From: Prosthecobacter sp.
Lineage (GTDB): Bacteria; Verrucomicrobiota; Verrucomicrobiia; Verrucomicrobiales; Verrucomicrobiaceae
DNA length: 64,000 nucleotides
Direction of reading: 5' to 3'
Assembly (NCBI GenBank): GCA_019186985.1
Contig: JABARQ010000009.1
Span: forward strand, 62,001-126,000
Shown here: positions 18,097-25,842 of the stretch, in pieces
Layout of the letters: each line of letters starts with the position of its first letter
Position numbering within the stretch: the first letter of the stretch is position 1
The notes under the pieces: model-generated
The model's input: only the letters and a program-made list of their open reading frames with translations
What the model was told of the DNA's origin: nothing
Databases searched by the model: none
Position numbers and translations under genes: made by a program

Positions 18097-18110
18097 TCGA
18101 CGGGGCGCTC

Positions 18111-19370
18111 CTACTTGCCGATGCACCAGAGGTTCTTGTAGCCGCGGATGAACAGCTGGCCGTCGCTCACCGCGATGGAGCCGATGATCTTTTCGCCCAG
18201 GGTGTTGGTGGAGAGGAGTTCAAACTTCGGACTGGCCTTGAACACGAAGCAGTCGCCGCCCTGGTTCGCCGCATAGCATTTTCCATCAGCCGAAAGCACC
18301 AGTGACGACCAGTTCTGGCCCGTGGGGCCGGGTCCCTTGAGGCGCTCGCTGTAGACAAGCTCGCCGGTCTTCAAGTCACGGCATTCGGCCAGCCCACCGT
18401 CGCTCAGGATGTAGTGATGGCCCTCGTGGATGACGCCGCTGCCAATGCGCTGGCTGACCTTGGGCAGGTGCCAGAGGCGCTTCCCGGTCACATCACCGCT
18501 TCCTCCCGCCTTCACCGCCACGCCCATGCCGCCATAGCCGCCAAAGGCGACCACCACATTGTCCGGCGTCAGCAACGGGGAATTGTAGACCAGCTTGTTC
18601 AGGCCTTCGCAGGTCCACAACTCACCGCCTTTGAGCGGGTCAAAGGCGGCGACCCGGCCGGGATAACTGAGAATCAGCTCGTAGCGATCACCGATCCTGC
18701 GGAAAAGCGGGTCCGCCCAGGAGCCGAGCCAGTTCTTGTTGCCCGACTCACCGCTGTCACCGCCGGGTTCATCATGCTGCCAGAGAGTTTTTCCGGTCTT
18801 CAGATCAAAGGCATACAGGGTGGTCTTGGGGCCTGGTCCGAAGTTCAGGAAGACACGGTCTCCTGCAATCACCGGGGAAGTGCCGTTGCCCCAGATATGG
18901 TGCTGCCGGCCCAGGTCAGTGCGCTTCCAGAGCTCCTTGCCATCCAGGTCATAGCAGAACACGCCGGCGCTCGCAAAAAACACCACGATCTGCGAACCGT
19001 TGGTGGCGGGGGAGGCGGCGCAGTAGGGATTGGTGGAATGGGTGAGTTCAGGCTCCTTGTAGGTGGTTCCTGCTTCCCAGAGCTGTCGCCCCGTCCTGCG
19101 GTCAAAGCAGAGCAGCAGACGTCGCCCGGCCTTTTCCACCGCCTGGGTCACGAACAACTTCTCGCCCCAAATCACAGGCGTGGAATTGCCACGGTCTGGC
19201 AGTTCCACCCTCCAGGCCACGTTCTCCGTCTGGCTCCATTTTTCAGGCAGCCCGGATTCGGAGGTGGTGCCATCTCCGTTCGAGCCCCGCCACATCGGCC
19301 AGTTGGCTGCCTGGGTCAGTGAACCCAGACCCAGAATGATCGAGACAATACGCAGGATGGATGCATGCAT
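18111..19370 (-). CDS. exported PQQ-binding-like beta-propeller protein
   Basis: ATG 19370 opens a signal peptide (MHASILRIVSIILGLGSLTQA), giving 419 residues; the frame runs eight codons further up without a better start. The start of the mature protein, NWPMWRGSNGDGTTSESGLP, and repeated blade motifs such as CFDRRTGRQLWEA, AFDLKTGKTLWQHDEPGG and AFDPLKGGELWTCEG identify a PQQ-like (YxWD/quinoprotein) propeller. In PVC bacteria these stand-alone propellers are abundant and of unknown function; PQQ binding is not shown. It is preceded by a candidate promoter with an overlapping palindrome (19429-19480). Confidence 0.88.
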   Translation of the reverse strand: MHASILRIVSIILGLGSLTQAANWPMWRGSNGDGTTSESGLPEKWSQTENVAWRVELPDRGNSTPVIWGEKLFVTQAVEKAGRRLLLCFDRRTGRQLWEAGTTYKEPELTHSTNPYCAASPATNGSQIVVFFASAGVFCYDLDGKELWKRTDLGRQHHIWGNGTSPVIAGDRVFLNFGPGPKTTLYAFDLKTGKTLWQHDEPGGDSGESGNKNWLGSWADPLFRRIGDRYELILSYPGRVAAFDPLKGGELWTCEGLNKLVYNSPLLTPDNVVVAFGGYGGMGVAVKAGGSGDVTGKRLWHLPKVSQRIGSGVIHEGHHYILSDGGLAECRDLKTGELVYSERLKGPGPTGQNWSSLVLSADGKCYAANQGGDCFVFKASPKFELLSTNTLGEKIIGSIAVSDGQLFIRGYKNLWCIGK

Positions 19371-19428
19371 GTCCCATAAACGGCATCCCGACACGCATCT
19401 TCCAAACCCGCCACCGACTCACTCCCAC

Positions 19429-19452
19429 TTGATCGATCATGGTCTCGATCAA
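19429..19452. promoter_or_regulatory. operator-like inverted repeat upstream of the PQQ-propeller gene
   Basis: A perfect 8-bp inverted repeat, TTGATCGA (19429-19436) and TCGATCAA (19445-19452), has an 8-bp spacer. It lies about 60 bp before ATG 19370 and abuts the -10 element of the candidate minus-strand promoter, so a bound repressor would cover the transcription start. Symmetry and position are seen; the regulatory role is inferred. Confidence 0.45.
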
Positions 19453-19480
19453 ATTTAGTGGTTTTTATATATTTTCTGAA
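19452..19480 (-). promoter_or_regulatory. candidate sigma70-type promoter of the PQQ-propeller gene
   Basis: On the minus strand, TTCAGA (19480-19475) and TAAATT (19457-19452) are separated by 17 bp in an AT-rich setting and face the gene that starts at 19370. The -10 box is good and the -35 box weak. Confidence 0.4.
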
Positions 19481-19768
19481 TCACACCAGCCGACCCGTGA
19501 AACCTTCTTGGGCGACTGCCAATCCAGACCGAGGCAACGCTTCTTGCCCAGCTTGTTCAATGCCAGGAGTTTGGGATGTATCCTCGGCTGCTCCTGCCCA
19601 ATTCCATTCAAAGCAGCCCTTGACGTTTGCCAAAACAGTTCAATTGAACACACACAAGTGACTCAAGGTGTCAAGGGGCTTTCTTCTAAAATTATCAGAG
19701 TTTTGCCCCAAAAACGAGGTCTCATTTTTGATAATTCATTCTCTTTTTGCAAAAATCATCCCCCCGGG

Positions 19769-19797
19769 TTGACGGCCTGGGCAAAAGTTTTTACTCT
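19769..19797 (+). promoter_or_regulatory. candidate sigma70-type promoter for a small RNA
   Basis: TTGACG (19769-19774) and TACTCT (19792-19797) have exactly 17 bp between them. The -35 box matches consensus at five of six positions. No protein gene follows on this strand within 2 kb, but a terminator hairpin ends about 150 bp downstream. Confidence 0.5.
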
Positions 19798-19803
19798 CCC
19801 GCT

Positions 19804-19947
19804 GTCAACGCCCGGCGGTTTCCGGGTGCTGATCACAGAGTTGCAGCTTCTTAGCTTCGACTTTCGTGCCAAACGGTCCTCACTGTTGTTGGTTGCTGGA
19901 TCGCCAAACAGACCCTCTGGTTTTCGCAGACCAGAGGGTCTTTTGTT
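19804..19947 (+). ncRNA. candidate small RNA of about 144 nt
   Basis: The candidate is bounded by a good promoter (expected start about 19804) and an intrinsic terminator. It carries a small hairpin near its 5' end, CCCGG (19811-19815) with CCGGG (19822-19826), and the strong terminator stem at its 3' end. No Shine-Dalgarno plus convincing reading frame is visible. I do not recognise it as tmRNA, 6S, SRP or RNase P RNA. The same hairpin could simply end apaG transcription from the other side, so existence of the RNA is inferred. Confidence 0.4.
19911..19947. terminator. strong intrinsic terminator, usable in both directions
   Basis: A perfect 10-bp stem, GACCCTCTGG (19911-19920) with CCAGAGGGTC (19931-19940), is followed on the plus strand by TTTTGTT. 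On the minus strand it lies 33 bp after the apaG stop and is followed by TGTTTGG, a weaker tract. It can end both apaG and the candidate small RNA. Confidence 0.8.
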
Positions 19948-19972
19948 GGCGGCGAAAATCGAACCGGTTGAC

Positions 19973-20359
19973 TCAGGCCATCAAGGGCGGGTGCATTTCA
20001 AATCGCGGAATGCGCACGAAGACAGGCCGCCCCTGCTTCGTGGTGCCGAAAAATGAACCAGTCGCCGAGCTCTCCGCCTTGATCACATGGTAGGAGTTGT
20101 AGCTGAACGTCTGTCCTGGCTCGAGCTTTGGAAACTGCCCCACGACGCCATCTCCCTCGACCACCAGCGTGTCTCCATCCGTGTCGCGAACAATCCACTT
20201 TCTTCCAAAGATGTTCACAGTCTCCGCTGATCCGTTGTGAATGGAGACATGGTACACAAACGGATGCGGCCTGTCGGGCGGAGCCGGCCGTGTCGGATCA
20301 TACGACACGTCGTCCACGGTGGCTGTCAGACCAGGCAGATGATCGAAGTGAACGGTCAT
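19973..20359 (-). CDS. apaG: ApaG-domain protein
   Basis: The 128-residue protein is a complete single-domain ApaG (fibronectin-III-like fold): YHVSIHNGSAETVNIFGRKW, then VEGDGVVGQFPKLEPGQTFSYNS, and a C-terminal RIPRFEMHPP. ApaG was named from its link with apaH and is described as affecting Co2+/Mg2+ resistance; its biochemical role is unsettled. The ApaG fold also occurs in F-box proteins of eukaryotes. It stands alone between a tRNA and an intergenic region, and ends at the 19911-19947 hairpin. Confidence 0.92.
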   Translation of the reverse strand: MTVHFDHLPGLTATVDDVSYDPTRPAPPDRPHPFVYHVSIHNGSAETVNIFGRKWIVRDTDGDTLVVEGDGVVGQFPKLEPGQTFSYNSYHVIKAESSATGSFFGTTKQGRPVFVRIPRFEMHPPLMA

Positions 20360-20473
20360 TGATGGATGCTAGTTGGGTTGGCGGTTGAGAACAAGCCCCG
20401 GAACAGGGCGTTCATTCCTCCGGCGAGAAAGCCGTCTTCGTGCCAGCTCCCGATCCAAAGGCCAGGATCAACG

Positions 20474-20563
20474 TGGCGGACAGAGAGGGATTCGAACCCT
20501 CGGAACGTTTTACCGTTCACACGCTTTCCAGGCGTGCCCGATCGACCACTCTGGCATCTGTCC
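20474..20563 (-). tRNA. tRNA-Ser (GGA)
   Basis: Read on the minus strand, the 7-bp acceptor stem GGACAGA (5' end at 20563) pairs with TCTGTCC, followed by discriminator G and an encoded CCA (20476-20474). The anticodon stem CACGC/GCGTG carries the loop CTGGAAA, anticodon GGA. A long variable arm (class II tRNA) and the T-loop GGTTCGAATCC complete a serine tRNA of 90 nt with CCA. Confidence 0.95.
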
Positions 20564-20671
20564 TTCACATCATCGCTGCCGGTCGAGGCAGCGGGCCGCG
20601 ATAGTGCTGTCTCCCTTCGGTTCCCGCAAGCTGATTTTCCGCGAGTTGTCAGACATGGCGACAAGGCAGCC

Positions 20672-22111
20672 CTAGAACGCCGTCACGCTGATCTCCAGGT
20701 AGGCGAAATCGGTGTCGCCTCCCCTCAGGGTGGACTCCACCTGGCCGCCCGGCATGAAGTGCGCATAACCAAGGATTGCTTCCACATGCCTGTTCACCTG
20801 GCAACGGAGGCGGATGTCAAACTCATGCCCGGCAAAGCTGCCCGAACCCCCGGTCAGGTCCGCCTGGCCGGTGCCTGCAAAACGGTCCTTGTCACTGGCA
20901 AGCCAGTACCAGCTGTAGCCAAAATCGAATCGAAACACCTTCGTTGGCGCAGCCTCCATCCTCAGCTTGGGCGTGCTGATGTTCTCGAACTGGATGTAGT
21001 CGTTCGCCGACCAGGGCCGTCCGAAGCCGAAAAAGCGCTCAAACCGGTTGTCTTCGCCGTCGTCCGGGTCCCGGTCGCCGCTGGCATAACCATAAAAGCC
21101 GCTGAGTCTCGGCCGCCAGGGATGATCCTCCCAGGTGTGTCCGATTTCAAAGACGCCGCCGCAGGCCTGCATGTCACGGTCTCCGCTCCGGCCGGTCTGG
21201 TAGATGACGCTCAGGTCGAAGTCGAGCCCGGTTCCCGGCACCACTCCGTAAGCGCGAAGCCCCGGCGAATGCACCAGCCGCTCGGGCACGGCATCATGGG
21301 CGGACTGGTTGAGGGCCAGGTAGAACGGCTCAAAAGTCACCACGTCCGACCAGCGCCGCCAGTGGCCGATGAGGGCGTACATCCACTGCTGCTCCACGGG
21401 CTGGTCCCGGTGGTACTTGTCCCGGAGCAGGGGCTGCACGGCCAGCAGGTCAAGCTGCCAGTCGTTCTTTTCCTGGCCGAGGGCCGCCTGAAAACCCTGA
21501 AACGTGTTCGCGGTGTTGCGCCACTGGTTGTTGCCGATCAGACGACGATCCAGAAATTCGAAGTTGTGAATGCCATAACGCAGGCTGAGCGGGCGCGTGC
21601 TGCCCAACGAATCACGCCCCAGGGCCTCGGCGAAGTACAACTCGCCGTAGAGGCGGATGAACTCGAACTCATTCACATCCTTGGTGTCGCGTGGATAATC
21701 GCCATGATACCGGCGGGAGTCCTGCATTTCGACGGCAAGCCGGAACGGATCCAGGATGTCGTGGACGGCCAGATAGGCACGGGTTCGATGCAGCAGCGGC
21801 TGGTCAAGGCCCGCTTCGGCGCGGCGCATGTCATCATCCCGGTACTCATGACGGAAACGATGATCGATCCCGATGTCGAGCCAGCCGGCGTCCCGCAGCA
21901 GGCCCCACTCCGTCCTCCCGGCCTGACGGGCATACTTGGGCAGGTCGGGATCACGGGCCGTGCTGTAACTCCTGGGGGCGCGGTAAAAGCCGTCCTGTTC
22001 GCCCGCCTGCGCCCATGCACCCAGCATCAAAGCCCCCAGGCGGAGCACGGAGGCCCCGCGGCTGAACAGAAGCCGGATTGGACTGGCTGAAGGCAGGATG
22101 ACGCTGAACAA
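20672..22111 (-). CDS. alginate-export-family outer-membrane beta-barrel protein
   Basis: The 479-residue protein has an N-terminal export signal (to about residue 36, ending GAWAQA) and alternating amphipathic strands throughout. Phrases such as [44 protein letters not shown] and RLYGELYF match the alginate_exp (PF13372) family of 18-stranded barrels related to AlgE. The C-terminus ends in Phe (YLEISVTAF), as expected for outer-membrane insertion. Many PVC members are not linked to alginate and may be general anion or oligosaccharide porins. No alginate genes are near. It diverges from the isomerase gene at 22210. Confidence 0.82.
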   Translation of the reverse strand: MFSVILPSASPIRLLFSRGASVLRLGALMLGAWAQAGEQDGFYRAPRSYSTARDPDLPKYARQAGRTEWGLLRDAGWLDIGIDHRFRHEYRDDDMRRAEAGLDQPLLHRTRAYLAVHDILDPFRLAVEMQDSRRYHGDYPRDTKDVNEFEFIRLYGELYFAEALGRDSLGSTRPLSLRYGIHNFEFLDRRLIGNNQWRNTANTFQGFQAALGQEKNDWQLDLLAVQPLLRDKYHRDQPVEQQWMYALIGHWRRWSDVVTFEPFYLALNQSAHDAVPERLVHSPGLRAYGVVPGTGLDFDLSVIYQTGRSGDRDMQACGGVFEIGHTWEDHPWRPRLSGFYGYASGDRDPDDGEDNRFERFFGFGRPWSANDYIQFENISTPKLRMEAAPTKVFRFDFGYSWYWLASDKDRFAGTGQADLTGGSGSFAGHEFDIRLRCQVNRHVEAILGYAHFMPGGQVESTLRGGDTDFAYLEISVTAF

Positions 22112-22209
22112 GGCTGGCTTTCCTGCCCTTGAACCCAGGGAAGGTCAAGCCGCTCAAAAGCCGGAGACTTTCACCTTGCACGCGCAGGCCGCCCGCCTTC
22201 CGGTCACGC

Positions 22210-23103
22210 ATGGCACTGATCATCAATGGCGAGGAGGTCGACGACGAGGTCATCGAATCTGAGTTTCGCAACGTCAAGGGGCACTACGAACGCCTGCTGC
22301 AGGTGGCATGCTGCGAACGCGACCCTGAGTTCCGCGGCTATGCCAAGGACAACATCATCTCCCGCGTGCTGCTGAACCAGGAGTCCTTGAAGCGCATCCC
22401 CGAGGTGGACGAGGCCGCCATCACGGCCAGGCTGGAAAAACTCATCGAGGAGGCCGGCGGCGAGACGGAGTTCTACATGCGCATCGGCATGCCCTACAAG
22501 GATGAAAAGGTTGTGCGCGAAAACGTCGCCGGAGGCGTGCGCCTCGACCAGATGCTCGCCCAGGTCTATGGTGCGGAGCCCGAACCCACCGAGGCCGAAA
22601 TGCGCGCCTTTTATGAAAGGAACCTCGCCAGCTACATGAGCGAGGAGATGATCCACGCCGCCCACATCACCAAGGGGCTGCAGGGAGCCAGAAGCAGGCA
22701 GGAGATCTTCAACCTCATGCGGCAGATCCGTCAGGAGCTGCTGGCGGGGGAGGATTTCATGAAGCTGGCCGAGCAGCACCGCGCCGACGACCAGCAGATG
22801 ATCGACCTCGGCTGGTTCAAGCGGGGTGAGTTCATGGAGGAGTTCGAAACCATCGCCTTCTCCATGAGGGAGAACGAGATCAGCCCCGTGTTCACCACCC
22901 AGCTCGGCTTCCATGTCTGCACCGTCCTGGAGCGCAAGCCCTCCGAACCCCTGCCCTTTGAACTGGTGAAGGACGCCGTCCGTCAGCGCATGATCGAGGA
23001 GTTCAAGGATGCCAGGTTCAATGAATTCATCGAGCAGCTGAAGGCCGCCGCCGACATCCAGGACACCGATCCTGCGGACGACGGCGGCAGCTGCGGGCAC
23101 TGA
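22210..23103 (+). CDS. parvulin-type peptidylprolyl isomerase without a signal peptide
   Basis: The start ATG 22210 (MALIINGEEVDDEV) is chosen because the 27 upstream codons are basic and unlike the family. The 297-residue product has a SurA/NifM-like N-terminal helical region (1-140) and a PpiC rotamase domain (about 150-255: ADDQQMIDLGWFKRGEF, then ISPVFTTQLGFHVCTVLER). It lacks an export signal, so it probably acts in the cytoplasm, like NifM-type isomerases. The tail ends GGSCGH, a possible metal site. It converges on the S41 protease gene. Confidence 0.85.
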   Translation: MALIINGEEVDDEVIESEFRNVKGHYERLLQVACCERDPEFRGYAKDNIISRVLLNQESLKRIPEVDEAAITARLEKLIEEAGGETEFYMRIGMPYKDEKVVRENVAGGVRLDQMLAQVYGAEPEPTEAEMRAFYERNLASYMSEEMIHAAHITKGLQGARSRQEIFNLMRQIRQELLAGEDFMKLAEQHRADDQQMIDLGWFKRGEFMEEFETIAFSMRENEISPVFTTQLGFHVCTVLERKPSEPLPFELVKDAVRQRMIEEFKDARFNEFIEQLKAAADIQDTDPADDGGSCGH

Positions 23104-23122
23104 AAGGCCTGAGGCGTTTCAG
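23100..23122. terminator. short hairpin between convergent genes
   Basis: CTGAAA (23100-23105) pairs with TTTCAG (23117-23122), with an inner GCCT/AGGC pairing separated by single mismatches. It spans the stop codons of the two convergent genes. The plus strand continues GGCTTCTTC, only weakly T-rich, so terminator activity is tentative. Confidence 0.3.
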
Positions 23123-24573
23123 GGCTTCTTCACCGGCGCCTCCTCAAGGGGCCTTGCCTTGGGCACGTCGGGTGGAGGAGCCTTTGACGGCCCGGGCGCA
23201 GCCTCCTCCTTCGGCCTGAAGGCTTCAAAGATCAGCACGCCCTTGAGGGCATCCACGGCACGCTCAACCTGCCGGTCCCCGAGGTTGCCGATCTCGATGG
23301 CGGCCGCCTCTCCCGTGCCATGCCCCGCCCTCCATTTGGCGACACGGATCTCCTCTTCAATGCTGAGCGTCGAGACGATGTCCGGCTCGACCCCGTGCTC
23401 GTGGATGGTCCGGTGGCCAGGTGTGTAATATTTGGCGATCGTCATGCGCATGGCGGCCCCGTTTTTCATCGGGATGATGCTCTGCACGCTGCCCTTGCCG
23501 AAGCTGGTCGTGCCGACCACGATGGCACGCCTGAGGTCCTGAAGGGCTCCCGCCGTGATTTCCGCGGCACTGGCGCTGGCATGGTTGATGATGACCGACA
23601 TCGGATAACGCCGCTGCCTCTGCCCGTCCCTGGACGGCGTGCGGTAGGGCGGCGGGTTCTGCGCGGCCGCACGGCCTTCGGTCGTCACCACCACGGTGCC
23701 CTCGGGAAGAAACTCGCCGCAAACCGCCACGGCGCTGTCCAGCAGACCGCCGGGGTTGTTGCGCAGGTCGAGCACGAAGGCCTGCATGCCCTGCTTCTCC
23801 AGCCCGTCCAGCGCATGCCCCAGGTCCCTGGCGGTCGCCTGCGTGAACTGGGAGATCCTGGCATAACCAATCTTGAAGTCACCGGCCAGCTTCGGCGTGA
23901 AGAGCATCGCGTCATGCACGGAGGTCTCGCTCAGCGTTTCACGAACCATGGAGAACTCCAGGAACTGCCGTGTCGAGGGCCTGCGCACCGTCAGCTTCAG
24001 GGATTCACCCGCCTTGCCCGACAGGAGCTGGATGGCCTCGGCCACGCCGACGCTGTCCGTCAGGATCTCATTGATGCGCACCATCTGGTCCCCCGCCACC
24101 ACGCCCGCGCGCGCGGCAGGACCGTCCTCACGCACGCTGACGATGGTCAGGGCGCCCTCGCGCAGGGCAACGCTGATGCCCACGCCTTCGGATTCATCCG
24201 ACTGCTCCCGCTTCATCTCCTCAAAAAGGCCGTGCCCCATGTATTCACAGTGCGGGTCCAGCTTTCTCAGCATTCCTTCCAGGGCTCCCTCGACCAGCGT
24301 CTCATAGGTGACGCGGCTTTCATCCACATAGCTCTGCCGGATGGTTTCCATCGCCCGGGTCAGCAGTTCCATCTGCCTGTAGGCATCCTCCGGCGGCGGC
24401 TTGGCGGAAACGGGAGCGGGCTTGGCTGCCTTGTCAGGTGCGGCGGGGGAAGCCTCATCCCTGGGGGCGGCGGCAGGAGCCGCCGGCGGTGCAGGCGTGG
24501 CCGCGCCCGAGGTCAATGCCACGGCGAAACAAAGGCTGAGGGCCGGATAGCTGCGCATGGGCCGAGTGTGCAT
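23119..24573 (-). CDS. S41 family C-terminal processing peptidase
   Basis: ATG 24573 is preferred because GGAG lies 5 nt before it; the 484-residue product then begins with a signal peptide (to about residue 25) and an Ala/Pro-rich linker. A PDZ domain (about 145-230: VGISVALREGALTIVSVREDGPAARAG) binds C-terminal tails of substrates. The peptidase domain has NHASASAAEITAG, with the catalytic Ser, and TSFGKGSVQS, with the catalytic Lys. It ends with a Lys/Pro-rich tail. Such proteases cleave exported proteins in the periplasm. It is monocistronic and upstream of tRNA-fMet in the opposite direction. Confidence 0.92.
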   Translation of the reverse strand: MHTRPMRSYPALSLCFAVALTSGAATPAPPAAPAAAPRDEASPAAPDKAAKPAPVSAKPPPEDAYRQMELLTRAMETIRQSYVDESRVTYETLVEGALEGMLRKLDPHCEYMGHGLFEEMKREQSDESEGVGISVALREGALTIVSVREDGPAARAGVVAGDQMVRINEILTDSVGVAEAIQLLSGKAGESLKLTVRRPSTRQFLEFSMVRETLSETSVHDAMLFTPKLAGDFKIGYARISQFTQATARDLGHALDGLEKQGMQAFVLDLRNNPGGLLDSAVAVCGEFLPEGTVVVTTEGRAAAQNPPPYRTPSRDGQRQRRYPMSVIINHASASAAEITAGALQDLRRAIVVGTTSFGKGSVQSIIPMKNGAAMRMTIAKYYTPGHRTIHEHGVEPDIVSTLSIEEEIRVAKWRAGHGTGEAAAIEIGNLGDRQVERAVDALKGVLIFEAFRPKEEAAPGPSKAPPPDVPKARPLEEAPVKKP

Positions 24574-24722
24574 GAATCTCCGTCGATGGACAGAGCAAAA
24601 ATCATGCAGCCTTTCTGCTCCAGCCTCGCGGAAGGCCCCGGTTTGCTTTGCCTCGACAAAACGGATCCTTCCAAAAACCGTTTGCCATCCGTGAACCATG
24701 AACGATAGGGAAAGGCTCAAAT

Positions 24723-24799
<77 letters not shown>

Positions 24800-24806
24800 A
24801 TTTCAA

Positions 24807-24838
24807 GCCCGGAGCATCACGTCTCCGGGCTTTTTGTT
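24807..24838 (+). terminator. Rho-independent terminator of tRNA-fMet
   Basis: A perfect 8-bp stem, GCCCGGAG (24807-24814) with CTCCGGGC (24823-24830), is followed directly by TTTTTGTT. It starts 7 nt after the tRNA CCA end. Confidence 0.9.
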
Positions 24839-24911
24839 GGGCGGCGGCTCCGATGCGATTGCGGACCGCTGACGGCTTGCAGAACATCCTTCGGCAGACC
24901 ATGACAACCGC

Positions 24912-25775
24912 ATGCCCGACCTCGACCTGCCCGTTCGCGCCGCCATGGAAACCGCCATCGCCCATGGCATCCGTCCGGACCGCTGCGACATTCTGCAAAA
25001 CGGCAGCACGCTGGTGCTGCGGCTGACCGAGACCCTGGTGGCGCGCGTCGTCCAGGATCGCGAAGGCCCCAGGCAGGGCACGGAGTGGTTCGCCCGCGAA
25101 AACGCCATCGCCCTGCACCTGACGGAAGGCGGCGCGCCGGTCATCCCGCTGCATCCAGGCCTTCCTCCCGGACCGCACGAACACCTGGGCTACCCGCTGA
25201 ACTTCTGGGAGTTCGTCACCCGCGTTGAAACCGAACCTGCGGCGTCGGAGATCGGACGCACCCTGCATCTCTGCCACGGCATCATGCGCCGCTTTCCCCA
25301 CCCCCAGCCAAGGCTGGCGATCCTCCGCGAAAGCCTCGACATCCTCCGGCAGCGAACGCTTTTTCCTCCTGCCCAGCAGAAGATGCTGGCCGATCACCTC
25401 CGCAAGGCGCTCGAGCTCCTCGACAGCTGTGACCTGCAGCCTCTCCATGGCGACGCCCACATGGGCAACCTCATGAACACCACGCGCGGACTGCTCTGGA
25501 CCGACTGGGAGGACACCTTTGCCGGGCCCGTGGAATGGGACCTCGCCTCCATCATCTGGAACGCCCGTGTGCTGGAGGAGGATCATTCCACCGTGCGGCG
25601 GATCCTTGACGCCTATCTTGCTGCGGGCGGCCGGATTGACGACGCGATCCTGGAACACTGCATGACCGCACGCGCCGCCGTGATGACCGCCTGGTATCCC
25701 ATCCTGTATCCTCATCCCGATGAAGAACGCCGCCAGCGGCTGCAGCGCCGGCTTGAGTGGCTGGCGGCACGCTGA
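24912..25775 (+). CDS. APH-family phosphotransferase
   Basis: The 287-residue protein has the aminoglycoside-phosphotransferase/choline-kinase fold. The catalytic loop LHGDAHMGNL (Asp as base, Asn as metal ligand) and the second metal motif WTDWEDTFAGPVEWDLA are both complete. The N-terminal lobe is short and diverged. Substrates in this family range from aminoglycosides to small metabolites, and none can be chosen here. It is the first gene after tRNA-fMet; the following sulfatase starts 67 bp downstream. Confidence 0.85.
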   Translation: MPDLDLPVRAAMETAIAHGIRPDRCDILQNGSTLVLRLTETLVARVVQDREGPRQGTEWFARENAIALHLTEGGAPVIPLHPGLPPGPHEHLGYPLNFWEFVTRVETEPAASEIGRTLHLCHGIMRRFPHPQPRLAILRESLDILRQRTLFPPAQQKMLADHLRKALELLDSCDLQPLHGDAHMGNLMNTTRGLLWTDWEDTFAGPVEWDLASIIWNARVLEEDHSTVRRILDAYLAAGGRIDDAILEHCMTARAAVMTAWYPILYPHPDEERRQRLQRRLEWLAAR

Positions 25776-25842
25776 CCGGTGCAATCCCTGCGCGCAGTTT
25801 TTTCTTTCAAGCCAGCCTGCGGAGCGGGAACATGCCGCACGC

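Larger units (their letters stand above)
19371..19972. other. 602-bp AT-richer intergenic region
   Basis: This gap between the PQQ-type gene and apaG is clearly more AT-rich than its surroundings, with several T- and A-runs (19459-19475, 19731-19755). It contains the candidate promoter and palindrome of the propeller gene (19429-19480), a second promoter on the plus strand (19769-19797) and a strong terminator hairpin (19911-19947). Between 19481 and 19768 I see no gene or RNA that I can support. A 205-codon open frame crosses the region but runs into apaG on the other strand. Confidence 0.6.

Noticed and set aside
19439-20056. 205-codon open frame on the plus strand
   Set aside because: It runs into the well-supported apaG gene on the other strand, contains the promoter, the candidate RNA and the terminator hairpin, and resembles no known protein.
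20366-22090. 574-codon plus-strand frame over tRNA-Ser and the porin gene
   Set aside because: It crosses a tRNA and the alginate-export-like gene, which has a signal peptide and a barrel pattern.
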